A model generated the notes under the pieces. That model made no database searches and was not told where the DNA came from. It saw only the letters and a list, made by a program, of their open reading frames with translations. A program made the position numbers and the translations under genes. Of a stretch of DNA of 5,490 nucleotides, positions 1 to 5,490 are shown piece by piece. Every line of letters begins with the position of its first letter. The stretch's first letter is position 1. Origin of the DNA: CALFUK01 sp964398295 (GTDB lineage Bacteria > Bacteroidota > Bacteroidia > Chitinophagales > Saprospiraceae); the NCBI GenBank assembly GCA_964398295.1, contig CAYNMW010000252.1:1-5490 (forward strand). Reading direction: 5' to 3'.

Positions 1-1413
1 ATAATTTTATCCTTATTACTGCTTGTAGGTTTAATCGCTTTCATATGCATTAAAATGCACAAGCCCTCAAATTATGTAACCACTTCACATAGTGGCATTG
101 TGGTAAAATGTGAACGTTATATTATACCTGTCCCTGAAAACAGATCAAAGTCAGTAAGCAGAACAATTTCTGTTGAAGTAGTCCGATTAGTAAGTTCTAA
201 TCCCCGGCCAAAAACTCCAATCTTTTATCTTGCTGGAGGACCAGGTGATGGAGCAATATCTCAGTCAACGCATCCGTATTGGTTAGATCAATGGACGCCA
301 CATCTAAAAGAACGAGATGTTATTCTAATTAACCAAAGAGGAGTTGGCAATCTATTTATGTGGTGGATCCAGTTTCGACCTTTACCCAAAGATATATTTG
401 CAAAAGAAGAAGTGGCGATCAATCATGTCAAACAATCCGCATTAAAAGCAATTGAAGATTTCAAAGACCGCAATATTGATTTATCTGGATACAACTCCTT
501 AGAAAGTGCTAAGGACATAGACAAGATTCGTCAGTTTTTTGGGTATGAGAAAATTATTCCATTTGGTTTTAGTTATGGTACTCACCTGGGTCTAACTTAC
601 ATTAAGTATTTCGGAAAATTTGTTGAACAATCTATCCTTGTTGGCGTAGAAGGATTGGGACAAACGTTCAAAAGACCACTAGATCTTGACAAGCAATTAC
701 ATCTTATTGATTCACTAGTTAATACAGATTCTACAAAACAGATAGCAGTAGTCGATTTATATAAACGTTTGTCCATACAATTAGAGAATGAACCGATTCA
801 ACTGACTATTCAAACACCACTTAAGTATCATCAGGACATTTACTTTGGCAAGTTTGGACTGGATTATATTTTCAAACGCGACTTAGGTGATGCAAGTGAC
901 ATCCCTAACTTAGTTCGTCTACTTCAGGACATCCCAAATGGCAATTATGAATTGTTAAGATTCTACATAGAAAAACGGTATCGAGAATTCATGACAATTC
1001 CAGGCATGCATCTGTCTATGGATCTAGCGTCTGGATATGATGATAATCGGATGAATGAAATTGAACAAGAAGCAAAGCAAAGTCTCTTTAGTTCTGTAAA
1101 TAATTTTCCTTACATCCATATCAAAGATTTTTGGCCTTCTACAGATCTTGGAACAAACTTTAGGGAAGCCTTTACAACAGAAACCCCTACTCTTTTGGTT
1201 TCAGGGTCGCTAGACACAAACACACCTGCATATCAAGCAGAAGAGATTAATCAGAAATTTACAAATGCAACTCATTTGATTGTTGAGAATGCTGGTCACG
1301 AACAAATAGTCTGGCACCGTGAGTTTAAGCAGACTGTAGTTAAATTTTTAAATGGTGATCGGAATTTACCTAATTCACTTTCGTTTCCTAAACTCAAATT
1401 TAAAACGATATGA
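1..1413 (+). CDS. Membrane-anchored alpha/beta-hydrolase, peptidase S33/proline iminopeptidase-like (5' partial)
   Basis: The first in-frame ATG is at 55, but the frame is open to base 1. Those 18 extra codons encode a hydrophobic run (IILSLLLLVGLIAFICIK), so the real start is upstream and the protein has a signal peptide or N-terminal membrane anchor. Numbering from the Met at 55, the alpha/beta-hydrolase landmarks appear in order. They are the oxyanion-hole loop GGPG at 61-64, the strand and turn DVILINQRGVG at 88-98, the nucleophile elbow G-F-S-Y-G with Ser173, the acid in SGSLDTNTP (Asp387), and His415 in NAGHEQI. The cap domain lies between Ser173 and Asp387. GGPG with QRGxG points to the S33 peptidase/TAP-like group, so it probably cleaves peptides or esters in the periplasm; the substrate is unknown. 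One oddity is NQRGVGNL where the family usually has DQRGxGxS. Its stop codon overlaps the start of the next hydrolase gene (ATGA). The fold and triad are secure, the substrate class is not. Confidence 0.88.
   Translation: MILSLLLLVGLIAFICIKMHKPSNYVTTSHSGIVVKCERYIIPVPENRSKSVSRTISVEVVRLVSSNPRPKTPIFYLAGGPGDGAISQSTHPYWLDQWTPHLKERDVILINQRGVGNLFMWWIQFRPLPKDIFAKEEVAINHVKQSALKAIEDFKDRNIDLSGYNSLESAKDIDKIRQFFGYEKIIPFGFSYGTHLGLTYIKYFGKFVEQSILVGVEGLGQTFKRPLDLDKQLHLIDSLVNTDSTKQIAVVDLYKRLSIQLENEPIQLTIQTPLKYHQDIYFGKFGLDYIFKRDLGDASDIPNLVRLLQDIPNGNYELLRFYIEKRYREFMTIPGMHLSMDLASGYDDNRMNEIEQEAKQSLFSSVNNFPYIHIKDFWPSTDLGTNFREAFTTETPTLLVSGSLDTNTPAYQAEEINQKFTNATHLIVENAGHEQIVWHREFKQTVVKFLNGDRNLPNSLSFPKLKFKTI
1410..1413 (+). 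promoter_or_regulatory. ATGA stop/start overlap coupling the two hydrolase genes
   Basis: The ATG of the beta-lactamase-fold gene (1410-1412) shares two bases with the TGA of the alpha/beta-hydrolase (1411-1413). The preceding bases (aaatttaaaacgat) contain no purine-rich ribosome binding site. Initiation therefore probably relies on ribosomes finishing the upstream gene, giving coupled production of the two enzymes. Confidence 0.8.
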
Positions 1414-2831
1414 AATTCATTAAAGCTATTATAATTCTACTACTGCTGATTGGTGTACTTCTTGTTTGGATAAGTGAACCGACACTCTCTTCAGTTGATC
1501 ATAAGATTGTACATTCTAGAATAGATGGAAAGACAGATCGGGCATTTAAATTAAAGGCAGATAGCATCCTTCAAAATGCAATGAACCTAAATGATTTTAT
1601 TGGTGTGTCCACAGCAGGATATAGCCCTGAATTCGGACTATGGCAGGCAACAGCAGGCTTAAAAGATAAAAGCAAATCGATCCCACCTGATCCTAACACA
1701 CAATTTAGAATAGCATCAATAGTTAAACCAATGACAGCTGTGGCAATCATGCAACTTCGAGAAAAAGGAAAATTAAATTTAAATGACAGAATCGGTATAT
1801 ATTTCCCCGAATTAAAGGATACAGATAAGGGAGAGATAACGATAACTCAACTACTTAAACACACTTCCGGGGTTCGCCATTATCATTCCACTCTTGAAGC
1901 TGTTTCCTATAAACAATATAATACGATGAGAGATGCGATGGAAAAATTCATTCATGATCCTCTTGAATTTGAGCCGGGAACTCAATATCTCTATTCTACC
2001 TATGGATATTCGATTCTTGGTGCAATTATCGAATCTGTCGCTTCAATGCCTTATGGAAAATATATGGAAGATAATGTTTGGGGACCAGCTGGCATGACTA
2101 ACACAGAACTAGACTTAGCAGAAAAAAACTACGAAAACAAAGCAAGATTGTACGTAAAATGGAAAGGCCATTATTTTAAAAGTCCACAAACTAATCTTAG
2201 TGTGAAATATTCGGCCGGAGGCATGCTATCTACAGCAACAGATTTAATCAAGTTTGGTCAGGCTATCATCAATCAAACATTAATAGATAGCACCAGTCTT
2301 GACCTAATGATACATGCAACTGATACATTGAAAAATGGGACACCTTATGGCTTTGGTTGGTTTGTACGGCAAACGGATGATCACGGAGTTATAATCGAAC
2401 ATACGGGTGCGCAATCAGGCTCCAGCAGTTTTCTAAAAATATATCTAGATAAAAAAATTGTGACAACTGCAATTGCAAATAATTTCAATTCTGGAAACGA
2501 GGTCTATTTTCTTACTAAGGAACTAGGTTCTCTTTTTATAAACCCATCCAGAAAAATAAATTACGTTAAACAAATAGGTACAAGCAATTTTAATCATCTT
2601 GAAGGAGATTATTTTCAAGAGAATAAAAAATTCTCAATACATCAAAAAGATAATAAATTATTTGGACAATTACATCCATATTCATCTTTAGAAATATATC
2701 CAAATTCCTCTTCTCAATTTTTTTACCGTTATTTTGACGGCGTGATAGATTTCAAAAAATCACAACAACACGAAGACACTTTAATATATCGATACGAAAG
2801 TAAAGTGGATACGTTTATCAGAATTCCATAG
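1410..2831 (+). CDS. Membrane-anchored serine beta-lactamase-fold hydrolase, LACTB-like
   Basis: This is a 473-residue serine hydrolase of the class C beta-lactamase/penicillin-binding fold (Pfam Beta-lactamase). Residues 4-21 form an uninterrupted hydrophobic helix after MKFIK, which suggests a signal anchor and periplasmic location. The catalytic motif SxxK is Ser103-Ile-Val-Lys106. The second motif is Tyr195-Ser-Thr197 followed by YGYSILGAIIE, and the third is His331-Thr-Gly333. The details SGVRHY (153-158), YSTYGY, SAGGMLST (268-275) and HTGAQSG match my memory of the LACTB group (mitochondrial LACTB and bacterial relatives) better than true AmpC enzymes, which have YxN and KTG. A C-terminal beta-rich extension (about 395-470) resembles the small DUF3471/lipocalin-like domain often attached to this family. 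The likely activity is as a protease, D-amino peptidase or esterase rather than as antibiotic resistance. The ATG overlaps the preceding stop as ATGA and has no clear Shine-Dalgarno, which favours translational coupling to the upstream hydrolase. Confidence 0.9.
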   Translation: MKFIKAIIILLLLIGVLLVWISEPTLSSVDHKIVHSRIDGKTDRAFKLKADSILQNAMNLNDFIGVSTAGYSPEFGLWQATAGLKDKSKSIPPDPNTQFRIASIVKPMTAVAIMQLREKGKLNLNDRIGIYFPELKDTDKGEITITQLLKHTSGVRHYHSTLEAVSYKQYNTMRDAMEKFIHDPLEFEPGTQYLYSTYGYSILGAIIESVASMPYGKYMEDNVWGPAGMTNTELDLAEKNYENKARLYVKWKGHYFKSPQTNLSVKYSAGGMLSTATDLIKFGQAIINQTLIDSTSLDLMIHATDTLKNGTPYGFGWFVRQTDDHGVIIEHTGAQSGSSSFLKIYLDKKIVTTAIANNFNSGNEVYFLTKELGSLFINPSRKINYVKQIGTSNFNHLEGDYFQENKKFSIHQKDNKLFGQLHPYSSLEIYPNSSSQFFYRYFDGVIDFKKSQQHEDTLIYRYESKVDTFIRIP

Positions 2832-2992
2832 ACTTGACCTCAAAAAATCAAATCCAAATTTCTGATTTTGCCAGGCAAGTAAAACTTGCAAGGATAACGA
2901 AAGACAAGTATCTTAATCTTTCAGTCGAATTAGAGCTCGCATTTTTAAGTGGTGGACATCTGATTATATCAGAACCCCGCTCCGAATTCTGA
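2804..2992 (+). other. Short open frame without a good start, possible gene remnant
   Basis: The frame is open from just after a TAA at 2801-2803 to a TGA at 2990-2992. It overlaps the end of the preceding gene in another frame. It contains no ATG; a TTG at 2834 would give about 52 residues, including ARQVKLARITKDKYLNL and FLSGGHLIISEPRSEF. The composition looks protein-like, but I recognise no family. Parts of it encode perfect inverted repeats (2875-2889 and 2959-2973), so the apparent coding character may be a by-product of a structured non-coding element. It may be a decayed gene or element end, or chance. Confidence 0.2.
2875..2889. repeat. Perfect inverted repeat, 6-bp arms with 3-nt loop
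   Basis: GCAAGT-aaa-ACTTGC begins 43 bases after the stop of the LACTB-like gene. It could form an RNA hairpin at the 3' end of the operon transcript. No T-run follows, so it is not a textbook intrinsic terminator, although it might protect the mRNA end. Confidence 0.5.
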
Positions 2993-3000
2993 GAAGGGGT
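2959..3000. repeat. Two abutting inverted repeats (tandem hairpins)
   Basis: The first is TCTGAT-tat-ATCAGA (2959-2973), which is perfect. Directly adjoining it at 2974-3000 is a longer imperfect one: ACCCC, g, CTC, c, GAATTC, t, GAG, aa, GGGGT. Its outer 5-bp and inner 3-bp arms pair around the palindrome GAATTC. The GC-rich outer arms stand out from the AT-rich surroundings. No T-tract follows on either strand, so this is not a classical terminator. It may be a structured RNA, a protein-binding site or a remnant of a mobile-element end. Confidence 0.5.
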
Positions 3001-3034
3001 ATGTGGTAGCAAAATACATTGGTGGCAATTTATA

Positions 3035-3047
3035 TCGACCCCGTCGA
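3035..3047. repeat. Short inverted repeat TCGAC-ccc-GTCGA
   Basis: Perfect 5-bp arms surround a CCC loop, making a fourth compact palindrome within about 170 bases. Alone it is not significant; it is listed because of the clustering in this gene-free stretch. Confidence 0.35.
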
Positions 3048-3059
3048 AAATAATCTCTA

Positions 3060-3080
3060 ATACCTAATAGCATACCTAAT
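3060..3080 (+). repeat. Direct repeat ATACCTAAT x2, 12-bp period
   Basis: The nonamer ATACCTAAT occurs at 3060-3068 and 3072-3080, and a further CTAAT lies just upstream at 3057-3061. Closely phased short repeats could be iterated binding sites for a regulator of the downstream DoxX-like gene, but AT-rich DNA can produce such repeats by chance. Confidence 0.35.
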
Positions 3081-3130
3081 TCTATAATTGGTCTTAAAAG
3101 TGTATAGTTAAGCATTATCAGAAACTTTGG

Positions 3131-3158
3131 TTAATAATCGTTATCGACAATTAATAAT
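3131..3158 (+). repeat. Direct repeat TTAATAAT x2, 20-bp period
   Basis: TTAATAAT occurs at 3131-3138 and 3151-3158, exactly 20 bp apart, or about two helical turns, so both copies face the same side of the DNA. They lie 76-103 bases before the DoxX-like start codon. A role as regulator sites is conjecture; low-complexity AT sequence is the alternative. Confidence 0.3.
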
Positions 3159-3169
3159 GCATACTGAGT

Positions 3170-3182
3170 TGTTGTAACAACA
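3170..3182. promoter_or_regulatory. Operator-like palindrome upstream of the DoxX-like gene
   Basis: TGTTGT-A-ACAACA is a perfect 13-base inverted repeat with a one-base centre. It lies 51 bases upstream of the ATG at 3234, where a dimeric repressor or activator would act on the promoter. Size and symmetry suit a dimeric helix-turn-helix site. No regulator gene is visible in the window, so the binder is unknown. Confidence 0.4.
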
Positions 3183-3233
3183 GGTTGTACATATTTTATT
3201 TTCCATTTGCCAAAGTACTCTTATATTTAAGGT

Positions 3234-3623
3234 ATGGGAAAATCATCTATCTTAACATGGATTCTTAGAATCATACCTGCATTTATATTGCTACAAACTT
3301 TATTTTTCAAATTTACAGGCGCACCAGAGTCTATTTTTATTTTCACGGAGTTAGGTGCTGAACCTGAGTTACGATATTTTTCTGGTGTGATAGAATTAAT
3401 ATCTGGCGTCCTTTTGCTCATTCCAAAATATACATGGGCAGGAGCTACACTTGGTCTTGGCCTTATGACAGGCGCCATTATTGCTCACTTTATAAAATTA
3501 GGCATAGTTGTAAATGGTGATGGAGGTACATTATTTATTATGGCGGTTGTCACATTTATATGTTGTTCCATTCTAGTCTGGAAATTCAGACATCAGGTTC
3601 CGGTATTGAAGAATTTAGTGTAG
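3234..3623 (+). CDS. DoxX-like family integral membrane protein
   Basis: This 129-residue protein has four predicted membrane helices at about 7-26, 49-64, 68-88 and 98-116. That is the usual size and topology of the DoxX/DoxX-like family. Family-like features are LRIIPAFILLQTLFFKFTG in helix 1, the loop with PESIFIFTELG and EPELRY, and the segment GVIELISGVLLLIP in helix 2. Family members are inner-membrane proteins; some are linked to quinone or thiosulfate redox chemistry or to oxidative stress, but most, including this branch, have no assigned reaction. The ATG at 3234 is preceded by a weak AAGG at very short spacing. It stands alone, with about 400 gene-free bases before it that contain an operator-like palindrome, and converges on lipA. 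Confidence 0.85.
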   Translation: MGKSSILTWILRIIPAFILLQTLFFKFTGAPESIFIFTELGAEPELRYFSGVIELISGVLLLIPKYTWAGATLGLGLMTGAIIAHFIKLGIVVNGDGGTLFIMAVVTFICCSILVWKFRHQVPVLKNLV

Positions 3624-3736
3624 GTGCTTTATTAGACATGGCGCTCTAACTCTTGGTTGATCAGCCTTAGGCTAACGTACAGTGGACTTAGTCAATTGTT
3701 ATTCTTTGTAATTAATCGAATGACGGCAAACACATT
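3624..3736. other. Convergent intergenic spacer between the DoxX-like gene and lipA
   Basis: This 113-base spacer lies between two facing stop codons. Its only visible structure is the short inverted repeat AGCCT-T-AGGCT (3663-3673), which has too small a loop and no adjacent T-run. I cannot identify a convincing intrinsic terminator for either gene, so termination may be Rho-dependent or use a weak structure. Confidence 0.45.
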
Positions 3737-4627
3737 TTATAAGTGACGCTCGGCGTGATAAGAAGATCTTACTAGCGGACCACTTTCTACAAAGTCGAAT
3801 CCTTTGGACAACCCCACCTCTTTATACATCGCGAAAGTATCAGGATGCACATATTCTTCTATGGCCAAGTGCATTTTTGTTGGTTGCAAATATTGACCTA
3901 TTGTCAACACATCACAATCGTTCTCAATCAAATCGTCCATCGTTTGGAACACTTGTTCTTGGGTTTCGCCAACACCAACCATAATGCCGGATTTGGTTCT
4001 GTTGCCAGCTGCTTTCGTTCTTTTTATTTGTTCCAGACTTCGTGCATATTTTGCTTGAGGTCTTACTTTTCTGTACAGCGCTTCTACTGTTTCCATATTG
4101 TGTGAAACTACTTCTTGACCTCCATCTATCATGCGCGCTAAGGCATCCCAGTTTGCTTTGACATCTGGTATTAACGTTTCTATCGTCGTAGTAGGACTAA
4201 GTTCTTTTGTTTTGACCACCGTCTGATACCAAATCTCTGCACCTCTATCCTTCAATTCGTCTCTATTGACGGAAGTAATAACAGCATGCTTTACTTGCAT
4301 TAGATGAATGGCTTCGGCTACACGAGTTGGTTCATCTTCATCATATTCTGGAGGACGACCCGTCTTGACTGCACAAAATGAGCAGCTACGTGTACATACG
4401 TTACCAAGTATCATGAAAGTGGCAGTACCAGCACCCCAACATTCACCCATATTTGGACAATTGCCACTTTGGCAAATGGTATTCAACTTATATTCATCTA
4501 CCAATTTTCGAACACGCTTATAATCCTCTCCTATCGGCAGCTTTACTCTCAACCAATTCGGTTTCCTTGAGCGCTTGGCATTCTGCTCACTTTGAATATT
4601 GTCTTGTACAATAGGTAACTCAATCAC
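3737..4627 (-). CDS. lipA: Lipoyl synthase (radical SAM)
   Basis: LipA inserts two sulfur atoms at C6 and C8 of protein-bound octanoyl chains, making the lipoyl cofactor of 2-oxoacid dehydrogenases and the glycine cleavage H protein in the cytosol. The 296-residue protein carries both expected iron-sulfur sites. The auxiliary cluster motif CxxxxCxxxxxC is Cys52, Cys57 and Cys63 (CQSGNCPNMGECW). The radical SAM motif CxxxCxxC is Cys78, Cys82 and Cys85 (CTRSCSFC). The C-terminus ends in SGPLVRSSYHAERHL, with the conserved RSSY that supplies a serine ligand to the auxiliary cluster. TSVNRDELKDRGAEIW is a Bacteroidota-style variant of the usual TSVDRDDL-DGGA. The length is typical and all key residues are present. 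The start is GTG: an in-frame TAA lies six codons upstream and there is no ATG before Met60. There is no Shine-Dalgarno. It follows a small membrane-protein gene by 35 bases and may be co-transcribed with it. Confidence 0.97.
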   Translation of the reverse strand: MIELPIVQDNIQSEQNAKRSRKPNWLRVKLPIGEDYKRVRKLVDEYKLNTICQSGNCPNMGECWGAGTATFMILGNVCTRSCSFCAVKTGRPPEYDEDEPTRVAEAIHLMQVKHAVITSVNRDELKDRGAEIWYQTVVKTKELSPTTTIETLIPDVKANWDALARMIDGGQEVVSHNMETVEALYRKVRPQAKYARSLEQIKRTKAAGNRTKSGIMVGVGETQEQVFQTMDDLIENDCDVLTIGQYLQPTKMHLAIEEYVHPDTFAMYKEVGLSKGFDFVESGPLVRSSYHAERHL

Positions 4628-4662
4628 TGATGAATAGTTTGCTTACAAAAGTACTGCATTAT

Positions 4663-4989
4663 TTATATCATTTTCTTAAATCGCAGCCAATAATACAATT
4701 TACCAACTCCAGCACCAATCATCATAATAATACCAAACATGATGGTAATGCTCATCATCATTGTATAGACAGTTTCTCCATCTAATACGGCCATTGTATC
4801 AAAGTTAGTTATTATTAAACCGTATAAGATGTAAAAAATAGGTGCGTAAGTGAAAATAATGGCAAATCTCATAAATGCCCTAACCTTCTTGAGATTCTTT
4901 TGATTTGAGACTGGAATTGACCAAACTAAACAAAAGAGAATCGCTGGAAGGAAGAATATCAAAAGAACTTGTAATTGAGCACTCGTCAT
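4663..4989 (-). CDS. Small three-helix membrane protein of unknown function
   Basis: This 108-residue protein is dominated by three hydrophobic segments at about 5-26, 40-62 and 74-98. A basic linker (NQKNLKKVR) joins helices 1 and 2, and the tail RFKKMI is basic. By the positive-inside rule, the first loop and the C-terminus should both face the cytosol, although three helices with two basic cytosolic ends fit imperfectly. Helix 3 is unusually Met/Ile-rich (MMMSITIMFGIIMMIG). I recognise no family. The start is the ATG at 4989, with no clear Shine-Dalgarno. It lies 35 bases upstream of lipA on the same strand, so it may be the first gene of a lipA transcript, but nothing in it links it to lipoate metabolism. 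Coding status rests on its full-length open frame, coherent helix pattern and position. Confidence 0.7.
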   Translation of the reverse strand: MTSAQLQVLLIFFLPAILFCLVWSIPVSNQKNLKKVRAFMRFAIIFTYAPIFYILYGLIITNFDTMAVLDGETVYTMMMSITIMFGIIMMIGAGVGKLYYWLRFKKMI

Positions 4990-5104
4990 TATAGTTATAA
5001 TAGTGTTTGCAAAAAAGAGTTCATTTTAATCTAAGCAATGTACAAAATGAATGTAGCTCTACACTTAGAAATGTTATATTTAGGAGTTACGAAGCCTCAG
5101 ATAC
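4990..5104. promoter_or_regulatory. Divergent promoter region
   Basis: These 115 bases separate two divergent start codons and must carry promoters for both sides. On the minus strand TCATTTTG (complement of 5043-5050) is one base off the Bacteroidota -7 element TAnnTTTG, with TTTC (complement of 5068-5071) 17 bases upstream as a possible -33. On the plus strand TATATTTA (5075-5082) is also one base off the -7 element, but I see no matching -33. These element assignments are weak. AGGAG at 5082-5086 resembles a Shine-Dalgarno but is 18 bases from the ATG at 5105, too far for normal use. Confidence 0.35.
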
Positions 5105-5490
5105 ATGAAAAAAAGTCTTGTCCTAACTCTTGTTTTATTGGTATTGATTATAGTAAATCTGAGTTTTAATTCTTGCTCTGAAAATCCAATTAACATAGAA
5201 GAGAAAGCTCCTAAAATTTTAGCTCTAATACCAGAGCGAGCTGTGCAACTGGCTAAAGAAATCAGAGATGATGTCGCTGTAGAAATGGTTGACGGTATGG
5301 AGTTATCACTATGGGCATCCGATTCGATAGTGAATGATCCGATAGCAATCAGCATGACTCCTGAAGGAGACATCTTCTATACACAAGGAAATAGATTGGA
5401 AAACTCCGAATTTGACATCCGCGGTCACCGAGATTGGATGACAGAATCAATTTCGTGGCAAACAGTAGAAGATCGCCGTGCCTTCTTACG
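5105..5490 (+). CDS. Lipoprotein, N-terminus of a putative beta-propeller/cytochrome-type dehydrogenase (3' partial)
   Basis: The frame is open from the ATG at 5105 to the end of the window, giving 128 complete codons. An in-frame TAG at 5081-5083 and no other start make this ATG the only candidate. The N-terminus has Lys2-Lys3, a long hydrophobic core (4-19) and Cys24 in FNSC, a permissive lipobox, so an exported lipoprotein is likely. After a linker, residues 59-128 contain MVDGMELSLWASDSIVNDPI, TPEGDIFYTQ, NSEFDIRGHRDW and TVEDRRAFL. From memory these resemble the first blade of the large Bacteroidota 'membrane-bound dehydrogenase/heme-binding' proteins, which combine a glucose-dehydrogenase-like propeller with a c-type cytochrome domain. 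No CxxCH is visible because that part would lie outside the window. The coding call is firm; the family assignment is moderate and rests on motif memory. Confidence 0.75.
   Translation, partial: MKKSLVLTLVLLVLIIVNLSFNSCSENPINIEEKAPKILALIPERAVQLAKEIRDDVAVEMVDGMELSLWASDSIVNDPIAISMTPEGDIFYTQGNRLENSEFDIRGHRDWMTESISWQTVEDRRAFL

Noticed and set aside
1410..2831. Antibiotic-resistance beta-lactamase
   Set aside because: Motifs 2 and 3 are YST and HTG, and the overall pattern is LACTB-like with a C-terminal extension, not that of AmpC-type resistance enzymes.
3227..3478. Minus-strand 83-codon open frame
   Set aside because: It lies antisense to the DoxX-like gene, whose four-helix pattern is convincing. 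The antisense product shows no recognisable motif.
3663..3673. AGCCT-T-AGGCT as a bidirectional terminator between convergent genes
   Set aside because: The loop is one base (three if the stem is shortened to four), the stem is short and no T-run flanks it on either strand.
3845..4105. Plus-strand 86-codon open frame
   Set aside because: It is antisense inside lipA, which is certain from its cluster motifs. The product is Cys/Phe/His-rich, as expected for a shadow.
4308..4523. Plus-strand 71-codon open frame
   Set aside because: It is antisense to the iron-sulfur motif region of lipA and has no independent support.
5080..5373. Minus-strand 97-codon open frame
   Set aside because: It is antisense to the lipoprotein gene, Ser/Thr/Ile-rich and without recognisable features.
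1..5490. CRISPR array, tRNA or rRNA gene, insertion sequence or defence system
   Set aside because: Reading both strands showed no regularly spaced repeats, no tRNA- or rRNA-like segment, no transposase or integrase motif and no nuclease/helicase defence genes. The only possible mobile trace is the hairpin cluster at 2875-3047.

Overview
This is an AT-rich chromosomal window that most likely comes from a Bacteroidota (Cytophaga-Flavobacterium-Bacteroides) bacterium. Three things suggest this: start codons without convincing Shine-Dalgarno sequences, a lipoyl synthase with the 'SVNRDELKDRGAEIW' signature that I associate with that phylum, and a terminal lipoprotein resembling the propeller/cytochrome-type dehydrogenases common there. 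The assignment is inferred from motifs and was not tested by any search.

Layout. Bases 1-2831 hold a two-gene plus-strand operon. The first gene is a membrane-anchored alpha/beta-hydrolase (peptidase S33/proline iminopeptidase-like) whose start lies before the window. It overlaps by ATGA a membrane-anchored serine beta-lactamase-fold hydrolase that closely resembles LACTB. Bases 2832-3233 carry no convincing gene. They hold four compact inverted repeats, a short open frame that may be a remnant, two sets of direct repeats and a 13-bp operator-like palindrome in front of the next gene. Bases 3234-3623 encode a four-helix DoxX-like membrane protein. After a short convergent gap comes the minus-strand pair formed by lipA (4627-3737, GTG start) and, upstream of it, a small three-helix membrane protein of unknown function (4989-4663). 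A 115-bp divergent promoter region then leads to a plus-strand lipoprotein gene (5105 onward) that runs off the right end.

How the genes fit together. The two hydrolases are almost certainly co-translated and act on the outer side of the inner membrane, probably on peptide or ester substrates. lipA is a housekeeping gene that makes the lipoyl cofactor of pyruvate and 2-oxoglutarate dehydrogenases and of the glycine cleavage system. The other genes look like independent units.

I do not see a clear new defence, mobile or biosynthetic system. The least explained parts are the coupled pair of unrelated serine hydrolases and the palindrome-rich intergenic region at about 2832-3233.
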